NCBI RefSeq assembly: GCF_009758205.1
Contig: NZ_WRXN01000005.1
Location: 62,001 to 126,000 of the forward strand
Length of the DNA: 64,000 nucleotides
Source of the DNA: Chitinophaga tropicalis
GTDB lineage: Bacteria > Bacteroidota > Bacteroidia > Chitinophagales > Chitinophagaceae
Reading direction: 5' to 3'
A program made the position numbers and the translations under genes. Under the pieces are notes generated by a model. The model saw only the letters and a program-made list of their open reading frames with translations, had not been told where the DNA came from and searched no databases. This document shows, one piece after another, positions 1 through 9,606 of the stretch. Position 1 is the first letter of the stretch, and the number at the start of each line of letters is the position of its first letter.

Positions 1-232
1 TCCTGCCTCCGCGGAAACCTACATAGCTGTTGCCGTGAGATGGTGGAAAGGTTACACCGGTAATACCGGGCTGGATATCAGGAGTGGATGAGGTGACGAT
101 CCATTGGCTGGGGGCACGGTACTGTGCCGGCATTCCTTCAAGGGAAGCATTGCGTATCACTATGTCCTGGGCATGGGTGCAGGTGAAACATAGTAACAGA
201 CAAAGACATAGGTAACCGGCCTTCAGGTACAT
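1..232 (-). CDS. Secreted protein, N-terminal fragment (cut by window edge)
   Basis: The minus strand reads open from an ATG at 232 to the window edge, giving 77 residues. The first about 21 residues form a signal peptide with a hydrophobic core rich in Leu and Cys, ending in HAQ, so the product should be exported. The mature part begins DIVIRNASLEG and continues with SHGNSYVGFRGG, which resembles the start of carbohydrate-binding-like modules on large Bacteroidota surface proteins, often ones with gliding-motility/type IX C-termini. The C-terminus is missing, so the function cannot be fixed. It is separated from the gene at 456-1055 by a strong hairpin and probably has its own promoter. Confidence 0.6.
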   Translation of the reverse strand, partial: MYLKAGYLCLCLLLCFTCTHAQDIVIRNASLEGMPAQYRAPSQWIVTSSTPDIQPGITGVTFPPSHGNSYVGFRGGR

Positions 233-367
233 AGGTTATTGGGTCTCAGCAGGTATTTGATACCAGGTTAATTATAGTGGCAAAGCTACGGTTATTTGAT
301 GTTTTTTCATAATAAGTAAGATTGGTAGTTTATTAGTTTGGGGATTATTTAAGGGGAGGAAACTGCT

Positions 368-410
368 AAAAAAAAGTCGATTTTGCCTTCGGCAAAATCG
401 ACTTTTTTTT
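368..410 (-). terminator. Rho-independent terminator, near-perfect hairpin
   Basis: An A-run, the stem GTCGATTTTGCC, loop TTC, the complementary arm and a T-run form a symmetric hairpin that could work in both directions. It lies just after the stop of the acetyltransferase gene (456), so the minus direction is its natural use. The adjacent 421-449 contains a GCAGACC/GGTCTGC inverted repeat and the motif GCTAAAAATTTAAA, which recurs near 49.6 kb. Nothing else is seen in 233-455. Confidence 0.75.
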
Positions 411-455
411 AGAGGTGAGGGCAGACCTGCGGTCTGCTAAAAATTTAAACGGGCG

Positions 456-1055
456 TCAGGAAAGTTTAGTTTGCAATTTATCTTTCAGTCCTTCCAGCCA
501 CTCATCTTTCAATATACTGAGTATAATAGAGTCTCTTCTGCCGCCGCCATGTTTGGGTGTGTGGCTGCGTAATACCCCTTCTACGGTACAGCCTATGCTT
601 TTCATAGCGGCGATGCTTTTCTCATTTGAATTATCAGCCCTGAACTCTACTCTTTCCATTCCCAGCTGTTCGAAAGCAAGCTGCAACAGGAGGAATTTAC
701 AATGCTTATTTAATCCTGTTCCCTGGAACTGTTTGCCGTACCAGGTGTATCCAAGCTGTAATGTGCTGTAGGACAGCTGTATATCATAAAAACGTGTACT
801 GCCGGCGTATGCCTGCTGTTTTTTATCATACACAATGAAGGGATATTCCCTGCCTGCTTCCCTGGCGCTGACAGCAGTGTTAATATACTGCTGCATTCCT
901 TCTATACCCACAGGTTGGGCCAGAGAGTATTTCCAAATATCCGGCTCTGAAATTGTAAATGGACCAAGGTATTCAACGTCAGTAGTTTCCAGGGGACGAA
1001 GCAATACATGTTCATCCTCTAAAATGATCTTTTCTGTGAAATTAAGTTGGGCCAT
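456..1055 (-). CDS. GNAT family N-acetyltransferase (RimJ/RimL-like)
   Basis: A 199-residue cytoplasmic protein with the single-domain GNAT layout. The N-terminal LRPLETTDVEYL strand-helix is typical of the RimJ/RimL group. The acetyl-CoA pyrophosphate loop is seen as QFQGTGLNKHCK around residues 109-120, followed by RVEFRADNSNEKSIAAMKSIGC, the usual late strand and helix. Such enzymes transfer acetyl from acetyl-CoA to an amine of a protein N-terminus or small molecule; the substrate cannot be told from sequence. Its start lies 11 bp after the stop of the YfhO gene, so the two are probably co-transcribed, with the terminator at 368-410 ending the unit. Confidence 0.85.
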   Translation of the reverse strand: MAQLNFTEKIILEDEHVLLRPLETTDVEYLGPFTISEPDIWKYSLAQPVGIEGMQQYINTAVSAREAGREYPFIVYDKKQQAYAGSTRFYDIQLSYSTLQLGYTWYGKQFQGTGLNKHCKFLLLQLAFEQLGMERVEFRADNSNEKSIAAMKSIGCTVEGVLRSHTPKHGGGRRDSIILSILKDEWLEGLKDKLQTKLS

Positions 1056-1066
1056 GTTATTCTATC

Positions 1067-3748
1067 TTATGCCGTTTTACGCTGTTGTTTCCAGAAAATG
1101 AAGATGCTTGCTGCAATGGACAACCACAGCAGCACATTTGCAATGTATACCAGTTTCTGACCAGTATAGAATGCTGTTGGTTCAAATTTAAATTCTATGG
1201 TATGCTGTCCGGCAGGTACTGATATACCGCGCAGAATATAGTTTGCGCTGGCATAAGCAGTTTTCTTTCCGTCTATATAGGCGTTCCATCCTGCAGGATA
1301 ATATACTTCGCTCAACACGGCAAACTGGTTGCTGGCGGCGTTTGTAGCATATTTGATATCGTCGTTATCATAACTTACCAGTTTAATGCTGGCAGCAGAG
1401 TCAAACACTGGCTCAGGCGCAGCTGCTTTAAAGGAAGCGTCGACGATCGCGGTATCTTTCGGGTTGAAATCTGAAAGTGATTTAATAGTTTCTACCGGGC
1501 CGTTGGTATACCTGATATTCTTCACGAACCAGCATGCACCCAGGGCGTCCGGGTTACGTTGTACGGCAGCTCCTGCAGGCTGTCCTTCCTGTCTGGAAGG
1601 AGTGATCACGTAACGTGTGTCCAGCATGTTGAGCACATTCATATTTAACCCACCATCTTTCCGGGAGAACTGGTTTTCCAGGACATCCTGGTAGATGCGC
1701 AGTTTGGCGGCATGATATCCGCCTACGGAACGGTGGTGGTAGGAAGTCACGGCATCTGTGAAAGGATCGCCGGAAGCGAGGTTTAAGACCCTGTAGTGAG
1801 CGTCTTTGTCCTGCAGGATCTGCTGATCTGCCGTTGTAAATGCGAAGTTGTTTGACTGGTAGCTCAGCTCGTCCTGGTAATTCTCTTTGTTCAGGTATTT
1901 GTTGGCCTGTATCAGCAGGTCTGCCATATTCACGAAAATGAATACTGCCAGTATTACTGTAGGTTTAACAGTATTGCGCTGGTAAAGGAATAATGCGATG
2001 AGCACCAGCAGGCCTATCCACAATGCATGTCCCAGGCCGGCAATGAACATTGCTTTCCTGTCTTCTTTCATGCCGCTGATGATGGTATGAGCCAGCTCTT
2101 CGCCAGCCTGCTGTGCATATGCCTGTACTATCTGTCCGTCAATACTTCCGGAAAAGTCATTGAACAGGTAAACCAGCAGTGCTACGCCAAACAGGCCGCC
2201 GGCTGCATATAATACGTTCTTAAAGTTCTTTTTCAGGTTTTCCATACCATCGGGCTCAAAGAAGATGCGCTGTAACCCGATAGTGGCCATCAGCGGCAGT
2301 AACAGCTGAGGGATGATCAATGCCATGGAAGGCGCCCTGAATTTATTGTACATAGGAAGATAGTCGAACAGGATCTTGTTGAACTCAATGAAATAGCTAC
2401 CCCATGCTATAAAGATGGTAAAAACAGTAGCTGCCAGTATCCACCACCTGGAAACACCTCTTGTGACAGCAAACCCAATAACAGCCAGGAAACAGATCAG
2501 TGCACCGCTGTAGGGAGGACCTGAAGTAAACGGTGAGATACCACCCCAATATTTTGGCAGATTGGCTGCCAGCTGGGAAGCGGGACCTTCCGGAACGTTC
2601 TTCGCTGTGAGTGCGGAGATCACTTTTGAATCAGGGTCCAGGTGCTGTGCAGAACTTGCACCATAAGCGTTGGGCATCATGAGTACCAGGGCCTCTCCCA
2701 TTCCGAGGCTGTAGCTGAATGCATAGCTTTCATCCAGACCGGAGGTTTGAGCCTGTTTGGTATCTCCACCTGTCACATCTATCCCTTTACTACCGCGAAT
2801 AGAGTATTTAGTGTATTCATAAGTAGTAAGCAGGCTGAGAGCGGAGTTGCCAATACCGATGAGGCCACCTAGTGCGGCCAGGGACAGGGCAATGAACATA
2901 TGCCTGAACTCAAAATCCCGTTTCCGGCCTTTTGTTCTTATCAAAATCCAGATGAAGGCGATAACGAAAGCTACTATTACAAGCAATACATAATACAGCG
3001 GGCTTGCATCGCCGGAGGCTATTCTCCAGAATGCGAGCAGGATAATGACAGCCAGGGATATCAGTAACCTGGTTTTATCTTTCTGGTCCATTTTGCTGAA
3101 GCTGGGACCAACAATCCACTTGATAATATAAGCGACCGTCATGATACCCAGGGTCATCAGCAGGTAGTAAGTAACCTGCGGGTGCCCGGCGCCGATCTCC
3201 AGGGTGGCAAAGAGCGCGGTGACCATCAGGCCTATCACATATCTTTTACGATATAATAGCACCAGGCCGGCCATTAGTCCGGGCATATAGGAAATGGCAG
3301 CCATCTTGGTTTCATGACCTACCGAAATAATAATAGGATTATAAGTGGCATAGGCAAAACCCAGGGCGCCCAGAATGGCTACCCATACGTTCATACTATA
3401 TGCCATACAAAGGATATAAAAACAGAGACATGCCATGAAAAAAGCTGCTGCGGGCTGGGGCAGGTAGAACTGCATCAGCCTCTGAAGGTTGGGCAACAAC
3501 GAGTGTCCTTCCATCGCTATCAGGTAGTTAGGCATTCCACTGAAGGAATGGGTGTTCCATAAAGGGAAATGCCCATGTTGCGCTTTATAATTAAATGCAT
3601 CCTGCGCTGTGCCCTTCCAGTGCACAATATCGGTTTGCTGCAATACTTTGCCTTCAAGCGCAGGACTGCAATATACCAGTGCCACAATAAGGAAAACAGC
3701 AATAGCGATCACATGAGGAATGATCTTTTTCCAGGAGAAACTGTTCAT
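1067..3748 (-). CDS. YfhO family multi-spanning membrane protein
   Basis: An 893-residue integral membrane protein with about a dozen hydrophobic segments, beginning with a helix at residues 10-30 and ending with one near 865-885 just before the basic tail KQQRKTA. The region after the first helix (LQQTDIVHWKGTAQDAFNYKAQHGHFPLWNTHSFSGMP) and the C-terminal soluble domain (YYPAGWNAYIDGKKTAYASANYILRGISVPAGQHTIEF, split here over several elements) are diagnostic of the YfhO family, polytopic GT-C-like proteins linked in Firmicutes to cell-wall polymer glycosylation. The role in Bacteroidota is not settled. It is the first gene of a two-gene unit with the acetyltransferase. Confidence 0.85.
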   Translation of the reverse strand: MNSFSWKKIIPHVIAIAVFLIVALVYCSPALEGKVLQQTDIVHWKGTAQDAFNYKAQHGHFPLWNTHSFSGMPNYLIAMEGHSLLPNLQRLMQFYLPQPAAAFFMACLCFYILCMAYSMNVWVAILGALGFAYATYNPIIISVGHETKMAAISYMPGLMAGLVLLYRKRYVIGLMVTALFATLEIGAGHPQVTYYLLMTLGIMTVAYIIKWIVGPSFSKMDQKDKTRLLISLAVIILLAFWRIASGDASPLYYVLLVIVAFVIAFIWILIRTKGRKRDFEFRHMFIALSLAALGGLIGIGNSALSLLTTYEYTKYSIRGSKGIDVTGGDTKQAQTSGLDESYAFSYSLGMGEALVLMMPNAYGASSAQHLDPDSKVISALTAKNVPEGPASQLAANLPKYWGGISPFTSGPPYSGALICFLAVIGFAVTRGVSRWWILAATVFTIFIAWGSYFIEFNKILFDYLPMYNKFRAPSMALIIPQLLLPLMATIGLQRIFFEPDGMENLKKNFKNVLYAAGGLFGVALLVYLFNDFSGSIDGQIVQAYAQQAGEELAHTIISGMKEDRKAMFIAGLGHALWIGLLVLIALFLYQRNTVKPTVILAVFIFVNMADLLIQANKYLNKENYQDELSYQSNNFAFTTADQQILQDKDAHYRVLNLASGDPFTDAVTSYHHRSVGGYHAAKLRIYQDVLENQFSRKDGGLNMNVLNMLDTRYVITPSRQEGQPAGAAVQRNPDALGACWFVKNIRYTNGPVETIKSLSDFNPKDTAIVDASFKAAAPEPVFDSAASIKLVSYDNDDIKYATNAASNQFAVLSEVYYPAGWNAYIDGKKTAYASANYILRGISVPAGQHTIEFKFEPTAFYTGQKLVYIANVLLWLSIAASIFIFWKQQRKTA

Positions 3749-3893
3749 AGAACCTTTATGCTTTATTTAAAAAAATAATAGGAGGCAATTTAGTTTTAAA
3801 TGTTAATCTTTCAAAGGATTATATAAAGGGTTGTTTATCAGTAAAAATTCTCTTCTTGAGGTACCGCTTGAGAAAATTGCTCAAAAACTGATG

Positions 3894-3916
3894 CTTTTTG
3901 CGCTGCGCACGGCTGA
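3894..3916. repeat. Intergenic repeat copy 1 (CGCTGCGCACGGCTGA core)
   Basis: This 23-bp stretch matches 49507-49529 at all but two positions (T-run, CGCTGCGC, CGGCTGA). It lies in the non-coding gap 3749-3973 beside a partly self-complementary segment (GCTTGAGAAAATTGCTCAAA) and is followed about 40 bp later by GGCTAAA. No gene is seen in this gap. Confidence 0.5.
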
Positions 3917-3973
3917 TTTTTTTAATAATGGGATTGGGACGGCGGACGGCTAAAGAAACATTGTGAAAGCAGG

Positions 3974-5656
3974 CTACAGTTTATCTGTCAATGCTTCCAT
4001 AAACGCTATCAATGCCTTCTTTTCATCTTCAGATAGCCCTAATGGCACTGCTGACAGGGTCTGGTTATGTACGGTCATGCCTAACCCGGCTCCTCCGCCT
4101 TTATCATAAAAATCTATCACCTTATCTATACTGCTGAATGCGCCATTATGCATATAAGGGGCTGTTACTGAAGTATTCCTGGCAGTTGGAGTTTTAAAGG
4201 CCCCTTCATAGAACTCAATCGGAAAGAATGCAGCCCGGCCTCTGTCGGCATCCGTTGCCGGGCGCCTGAAATCTTCATTGGCAGGGGTTCCCAATACTTC
4301 AAATTCTGTGCGGTTATATAATGGCGGGATCAACCCGTTAAACACCGGAGCGAAATGGCAGGTACCACATTGCGCTTTCCCCATAAAAACATTAAATCCT
4401 TTCTGCTGTTGCGGGGTCATTGCCCGCCTATCCCCTTCTATGTACCTGTCAAACGGGGAGCTGAACGGCGCCAGTGTACGAAGGTAGGCTGCCAGCGCCC
4501 CTGTTACCTGTGGTATGGAAAAGGGCTGCCTGTATTTGTGCTGCAAGCGGGCCAGTATGCTATCATCTATCGCATTCATTTCCTGCCGGCTATGCAGGAC
4601 AGCCATTACCTGGTCATCCACGTTATGGGCACGCCCATCCCAGAACTGGGAGTATTGGTAACAGGAATAGAGTAGCCCGGGAGTATGCCGGGGTAAGAGG
4701 CTGTCGCTATCCAGGACTGTATTGCGGATAGCGCCGTCCGTAAAAAATGCTGATGGCTGGTGACAGCTGGCGCAACTGCGGCTGCCATTGCCGGAAAGCA
4801 GTTTCTCTGCAAAAAGTATTCTGCCCAGTTGTGTATCAGTATTATTGCTTCCCGGAAATGCCTGCCTATCCAGGAATGACCTGCTGAAAAGACGGGTATC
4901 GCCCATTAACCGTTGTAACGGTAAGGCATATTCCGTGAGGAAATGCAGACGGTCAAACGAATCGAAATCAGCACCGGCATCCAGGAAAGCGATCCCTTGC
5001 TTCATGTAGTAGTGGAGGCTATCGCCCACCATCAGGGTATCTATTGCCCGCATGGCGGCAGCTGCCTCCCTGATGCCGGTTTTCAGTAAAGGAGCATCAT
5101 AGCCGCTGATATACAATGTCATTACGCGGATCAGTTCCTGCCGTATGCTTTCTTTTACCTGATGATCTGTTGCGGAAAAATTATAGAGCAGGGAAGGAAG
5201 ATCGGAGGCTGATTCAGCCATTACCACCGCCTGGGCTTCCAGCGCTGTTTTATGGCGGAAAACGGCTGTGTCATACAATAGAGCTTCAATCTGCTGAAAA
5301 CCTACCGGTTCTTCGTATTCCACAAAAGGCTCTTCTATTTCATATTTAGCGGGTGAATTGAAGACATATGCCTGTCCGGGGAAAAAGTATTCCAGGAAAA
5401 ACGCCAGTTGTTTGTAGCTGATGCGGCAGTCTGCCAATGCCTCTTTTGCGTTCTGTATGGTTTGCAGATCTCCTGTATTCAGTTGCCGTATCCTTTCCTG
5501 CAACAGCAGCACTTTCTGCTCAAATACAGGCTGTACCCGTTTAAAATGTGCTATCGCTACATCGGTCATGGGCGCATGATCTTTTCCGGGAGAGCTCAGT
5601 CCTCCTGTCAGCAGTAAGGTTATCAACAATCCCGGAATGATCCACCAACGCCTCAT
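3974..5656 (-). CDS. Di-heme cytochrome c peroxidase (MauG/CcpA family) with imelysin-like N-terminal domain
   Basis: A 560-residue exported protein; residues 1-22 form a signal peptide without a lipobox, so a periplasmic location is likely. Residues about 30-250 are helical and resemble the imelysin/EfeO-type region often fused to these peroxidases in Bacteroidota. Residues 260-560 are the di-heme peroxidase module with two c-type heme sites, CASCH at 295-299 and CGTCH at 430-434, and a later YMHNGAFSSIDKVIDFY segment typical of the family. Such enzymes reduce peroxide or oxidise partner proteins using electrons passed between the hemes. The gene starts 4 bp after the stop of the phosphoesterase gene at 5661, so they are probably co-transcribed. 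Confidence 0.87.
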   Translation of the reverse strand: MRRWWIIPGLLITLLLTGGLSSPGKDHAPMTDVAIAHFKRVQPVFEQKVLLLQERIRQLNTGDLQTIQNAKEALADCRISYKQLAFFLEYFFPGQAYVFNSPAKYEIEEPFVEYEEPVGFQQIEALLYDTAVFRHKTALEAQAVVMAESASDLPSLLYNFSATDHQVKESIRQELIRVMTLYISGYDAPLLKTGIREAAAAMRAIDTLMVGDSLHYYMKQGIAFLDAGADFDSFDRLHFLTEYALPLQRLMGDTRLFSRSFLDRQAFPGSNNTDTQLGRILFAEKLLSGNGSRSCASCHQPSAFFTDGAIRNTVLDSDSLLPRHTPGLLYSCYQYSQFWDGRAHNVDDQVMAVLHSRQEMNAIDDSILARLQHKYRQPFSIPQVTGALAAYLRTLAPFSSPFDRYIEGDRRAMTPQQQKGFNVFMGKAQCGTCHFAPVFNGLIPPLYNRTEFEVLGTPANEDFRRPATDADRGRAAFFPIEFYEGAFKTPTARNTSVTAPYMHNGAFSSIDKVIDFYDKGGGAGLGMTVHNQTLSAVPLGLSEDEKKALIAFMEALTDKL

Positions 5657-5660
5657 AAGT

Positions 5661-7226
5661 CTATTTTGCTGCTATAACTGTAAATGTATCTTTCAGGCAA
5701 CTTTCCTTGTCCTGTACCGTGTATTGTGATTTCCCTGCGCGCACTTTCACGGTAATGCTTCTGCCAGCCTGTTTTCCTTCACTCCACTCATAACTTCCTT
5801 CATAGGAAGCTGTCAGCGTTACATTACTGCCTTTCTTTGCAGTGATGACCTGTTGCCTGTTCACATCTTTCATCAGTGTGAAATGGTCCCTGATCACACC
5901 ATCTGCACAGATCCATTTCAGGTCAAGCCTGTTTCCTCTTACTTCCAGCAGGGAGGCGCCACCTTCGGTTGCATTGGCATATTGCATGGCTGCATGGGGA
6001 AAGCTTTGCTGCGTACCGCCCAATTTCCCTGCTGATCCGCTGAGCACATATACCGTACCATGATTACTGCTATCCTTTACATAAGGGCAGGAGTTTTCAC
6101 TGCCATCATACAAACCGGAAGAATTGCTCAGGTTGTGTTGTGCTGCGCTGAAAGTCTCTTCCTTGCCATAATGTCCCTGAATCAGTCTTGTACGCTCATA
6201 GTCGTGACTATGCCCGCATAATACCATATCTACACCATAACGTTCCAGTATGCGTATAAAGTTCTCCCTGATTTTTATCAGCTCCTGTTCCTGATCAGAA
6301 TTATGTGAGCCCATTGTATATGGCGGATGATGCCAGTAAGCTATTACCCATTGCCTGTTCCGGTTGGCTTCCAGGTCTTTTTTGACCCATTGTACCTGCG
6401 GACCAGCTGTATCATATAACCGGTACTGCTGTTCTTCCTTGCCGTAAGAATCGAGCGAAAGAAAGTGAATGTTACCTATATTGAAAGAATAGAAGGCCTG
6501 GGTATTGGATGGTACACCACCGCTTTCTCCTTTAACCGGCATTGTGAAGTTCTGATAATAAGATACCTGGTGGGTACGCTGTGCGTATTCAATTGCGTTG
6601 GGGAAGTCCCTGTCATTGTAATCATGATTGCCCGGGCAGGGGAACACGGGGACCTGTTTCAGCAGATCATTTTTATAAACATTGAAGAAATTGGATTGAT
6701 ATTCTGCATCTGTTCCACTGTTGTAGGCATTATCTCCCAGCAGTATCCAGGCATCCATATAATTATTGCCCAGGTAGTTGAGCACTGATTGTTTTACGTT
6801 CCGCTGGTTTACGGAGTTGTTTCCACAATCTCCGAAAGCGCCTATCCGGTATACACCTTCTTTTCCTGCTTCCGGCAAGGTATAAAAGTAATTGCTGCTA
6901 TCGCCCTGTAATACGCCGGTAAAGGTCTCTATTGAATAATAATATTTTGTATGGGGTTGTAATCCATCCAGGGACACGATATGTTCTGTTACCACTGCTG
7001 AATCATTTACTTCCTTCTCCCATTTTCCCGGTGTTGTTCCCAGGTGCACCCTGCTTCTGGCAGCTGTGGCGGTACGCCAGCGTACTGTTATACCTTTGGA
7101 TGATGCTGCCTGCAGGTAAGGTCCGCGGATCAGCATTCCTTTTTCTTCTTCTCTTGATTGTGCTGTTACTGCTACACAGCCTGCCAGCAAAAGTACCGGC
7201 AGCAGACATGTACGGATAATTCCCAT
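5661..7226 (-). CDS. Secreted purple-acid-phosphatase-like metallophosphoesterase
   Basis: A 521-residue exported protein. The start at 7226 was chosen because it gives a signal peptide (MGIIRTCLLPVLLLAG, cut near AQS); the frame stays open 57 codons upstream, but that part is not signal-like. A fibronectin-like N-terminal domain (GPYLQAASSKGITVRWRT) precedes a calcineurin-type phosphoesterase domain with the ordered metal-binding motifs GDCG, GDNAY, GNHD, WHHPPY and GHSHDYER. This order is that of purple acid phosphatases, which hydrolyse phosphomonoesters at a bimetal centre. A C-terminal beta-rich domain follows. It is probably transcribed with the downstream di-heme peroxidase. A role in phosphate scavenging is an inference. 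Confidence 0.88.
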   Translation of the reverse strand: MGIIRTCLLPVLLLAGCVAVTAQSREEEKGMLIRGPYLQAASSKGITVRWRTATAARSRVHLGTTPGKWEKEVNDSAVVTEHIVSLDGLQPHTKYYYSIETFTGVLQGDSSNYFYTLPEAGKEGVYRIGAFGDCGNNSVNQRNVKQSVLNYLGNNYMDAWILLGDNAYNSGTDAEYQSNFFNVYKNDLLKQVPVFPCPGNHDYNDRDFPNAIEYAQRTHQVSYYQNFTMPVKGESGGVPSNTQAFYSFNIGNIHFLSLDSYGKEEQQYRLYDTAGPQVQWVKKDLEANRNRQWVIAYWHHPPYTMGSHNSDQEQELIKIRENFIRILERYGVDMVLCGHSHDYERTRLIQGHYGKEETFSAAQHNLSNSSGLYDGSENSCPYVKDSSNHGTVYVLSGSAGKLGGTQQSFPHAAMQYANATEGGASLLEVRGNRLDLKWICADGVIRDHFTLMKDVNRQQVITAKKGSNVTLTASYEGSYEWSEGKQAGRSITVKVRAGKSQYTVQDKESCLKDTFTVIAAK

Positions 7227-7369
7227 CTCGTTAATTTTTTGCGAAGTAGCTATTTTAAGCGTTTTTAGCAACAAATTCAATATGAAATAATTATTATTTT
7301 GTTTAAATCTGCTCATCATCTGCCAAAATGTGTAAATGTGCCGGGAACTGATAGCCGTAATTTGCATAC

Positions 7370-9595
7370 ATGCGGTACATTTTATTCTTCTTACCAATCC
7401 TTCTGCTCTGTAACCGTGGCATCAGTCAGCACAAAGGCGCCATACACATTTCATCCGCCCGCTTCTGTACCGGCGACGATCCCGGCTGGAAAGGCCCTTC
7501 TTTTGACGACAGTTCATGGAAGAACATCATTCCCGGAAAGGTATGGCAATCACAGGGATATCCCGACTATCATGGTTTTGCCTGGTACAGGGTACACTTC
7601 ATACTGCCTTCTTCCATGAAGAATAATGCGCACTGGAAAGACAGTCTGCGTATCTTCCTGGCCAATGTGAACGATGTGGACGAGACTTTCCTGAATGGTG
7701 TAAAGATAGGGCAAACAGGCTCATTGCCGGAAGATGCAGGTGGTTATGTCAGCAAATGGCCTTATACCAGGTCATATCATTTGCCGGTGGCTCATCCTTC
7801 CATACGCTGGGACAAAGAAAATGTGCTGGCTATCCGTGTATATGACGGAGGTGGTACAGGCGGTATTTTTATGGGCTCTCCTTTTATTGATATACTGGAG
7901 AGAACGGATGGTCTTACTATCCGCACCAACAGTGACAGCATTCGCTATGAGCCTGCAACAGCAGCTATGCCTGTTAAGATCATCAACAGGTTTAACACTG
8001 TTATTAAAGGTACCTTTGCATACACCATTCACGATATATCTAGCGGTAAAACATATACTACAAACAGCATAAACCTACAATTGTCTCCCTTCGGTGAAAA
8101 ACAGGTATGGGTCAATACACCACATAAAGACGGTATACGCTGCAATTACCGTTTTACAGAAACAGGTACTGGTTTACAGATAACTGATACCCTCTCCCTA
8201 CCTTACCTGCTCACACCTCCTACTCCCGACGCACCGCGTATTAACAATGCACCTGTTTTGGGTGTGAGGCCCGGCCACCCGTTGCTTTTCCGGATAGCGG
8301 CCACTGGTAAGGCTCCGCTTACCTATCATGCCACAGGTCTTCCTGAAGGAGTAGTCCTTGATACCGGCACCGGTATCCTGACGGGCATCATCTCCCTTAA
8401 AGGTAATTACACCATTCAACTTACTGTCAACAATAAATATGGCGCTGCCAGGCAATCTTTCCTTGTCAAGGCTGGCAGCCTGCTTTCCCTCACCCCTCCT
8501 ATGGGTTGGAACAGCTGGAATTGCTGGGGGCTCAGTGTAAGTGAAGAAAAAGTAAAAAGCTCTGCGCAAGCGTTGCTGGATAAAGGGCTGGCAGGCCATG
8601 GCTGGTCTTACATCAATATTGACGACGGCTGGCAGGCAGCGCAACGTACTACCAGCGGTAAATTGCTGCCTAATAATAAGTTCCCGGATATAAAAGGACT
8701 GGGCGACTGGCTACATACACATGGCCTGAAGTTCGGAATATATTCTTCTCCCGGCACTATCACCTGTGGCGGTTACCTGGGCTCTCTGGGGTATGAGGAA
8801 CAGGACGCTGCCCTGTATGCACAATGGGGTGTTGACTATCTGAAATATGACTGGTGCAGCTATGACCAGGTAGTGTTGAATGACACCACCACTGCAGCTT
8901 ACAAAAAACCTTTCTTTGTTATGCAACAGGCGCTTCGCCGTCATAACAGGGACATTGTATATAACCTTTGCCAGTATGGAATGAAGCAGGTATGGCAGTG
9001 GGGACCGTCAACAGATGCTCAGAGCTGGCGTACAACAGAAGATATTGAGGACACCTGGCAAAGTCTTTATGACATCGGGTTTCATCAACATGCTTTATAT
9101 CCCTGGGCTGGCCCGGGGAAATGGAATGATCCGGACATGATGATAGTGGGCCAGGTAGGCTGGGGTGAAAGCCTGCATCCTACGCGGCTGACGCCGGATG
9201 AACAATATACGCATGTAAGTCTCTGGTGCCTGCTTTCCGCCCCCCTTCTTATAGGTTGCGATATCAGTAAGCTGGATGCGTTCACCCTTAACCTTCTTAC
9301 AAACGATGAAGTACTGGCGGTTGACCAGGATACGCTGGGTAAACAGGCACGGCGTATCATCTACACTCCGCAGCAACAGGTATGGGTAAAAGAACTGGCT
9401 GACGGCAGTAAAGCGATTGGTATCTTCAACATGGACACAAAGTACAGGGACATTGCCATCAGCTGGAAGGCCCTGGGGCTACCGGCAGCGCAAAGAGTGA
9501 GGAACCTGTGGACACAGAAAGATCTGGAGCTGATCAAAGAAGGCTATAAAGCACGCATACCCCCTCATGGGGTGTTATTATTGAAAACGAAATAA
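7370..9595 (+). CDS. Alpha-galactosidase, GH27, with jelly-roll and Ig-like N-terminal domains
   Basis: A 741-residue secreted enzyme with a signal peptide ending ISQ. Residues about 25-170 form a sugar-binding jelly-roll (DDPGWKGPSFDDSSW, GFAWYRVHF) like that of beta-galactosidases. Residues about 290-370 form a putative Ig fold (GLPEGVVLDTGTGILTG). The GH27 barrel starts at TPPMGWNSWN near residue 378. The catalytic nucleophile is Asp494 in KYDWC and the acid/base is Asp558 in WRTTEDIEDTW; DPDMMIVG also fits. The enzyme releases terminal alpha-linked galactose. It is followed after 11 bp by the GH51 gene, suggesting one transcript aimed at arabinose- and galactose-bearing side chains. TAATTTG at 7358-7364 resembles a -7 box but is one base short. 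Confidence 0.93.
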   Translation: MRYILFFLPILLLCNRGISQHKGAIHISSARFCTGDDPGWKGPSFDDSSWKNIIPGKVWQSQGYPDYHGFAWYRVHFILPSSMKNNAHWKDSLRIFLANVNDVDETFLNGVKIGQTGSLPEDAGGYVSKWPYTRSYHLPVAHPSIRWDKENVLAIRVYDGGGTGGIFMGSPFIDILERTDGLTIRTNSDSIRYEPATAAMPVKIINRFNTVIKGTFAYTIHDISSGKTYTTNSINLQLSPFGEKQVWVNTPHKDGIRCNYRFTETGTGLQITDTLSLPYLLTPPTPDAPRINNAPVLGVRPGHPLLFRIAATGKAPLTYHATGLPEGVVLDTGTGILTGIISLKGNYTIQLTVNNKYGAARQSFLVKAGSLLSLTPPMGWNSWNCWGLSVSEEKVKSSAQALLDKGLAGHGWSYINIDDGWQAAQRTTSGKLLPNNKFPDIKGLGDWLHTHGLKFGIYSSPGTITCGGYLGSLGYEEQDAALYAQWGVDYLKYDWCSYDQVVLNDTTTAAYKKPFFVMQQALRRHNRDIVYNLCQYGMKQVWQWGPSTDAQSWRTTEDIEDTWQSLYDIGFHQHALYPWAGPGKWNDPDMMIVGQVGWGESLHPTRLTPDEQYTHVSLWCLLSAPLLIGCDISKLDAFTLNLLTNDEVLAVDQDTLGKQARRIIYTPQQQVWVKELADGSKAIGIFNMDTKYRDIAISWKALGLPAAQRVRNLWTQKDLELIKEGYKARIPPHGVLLLKTK

Positions 9596-9606
9596 TTCTA
9601 CTGCTG

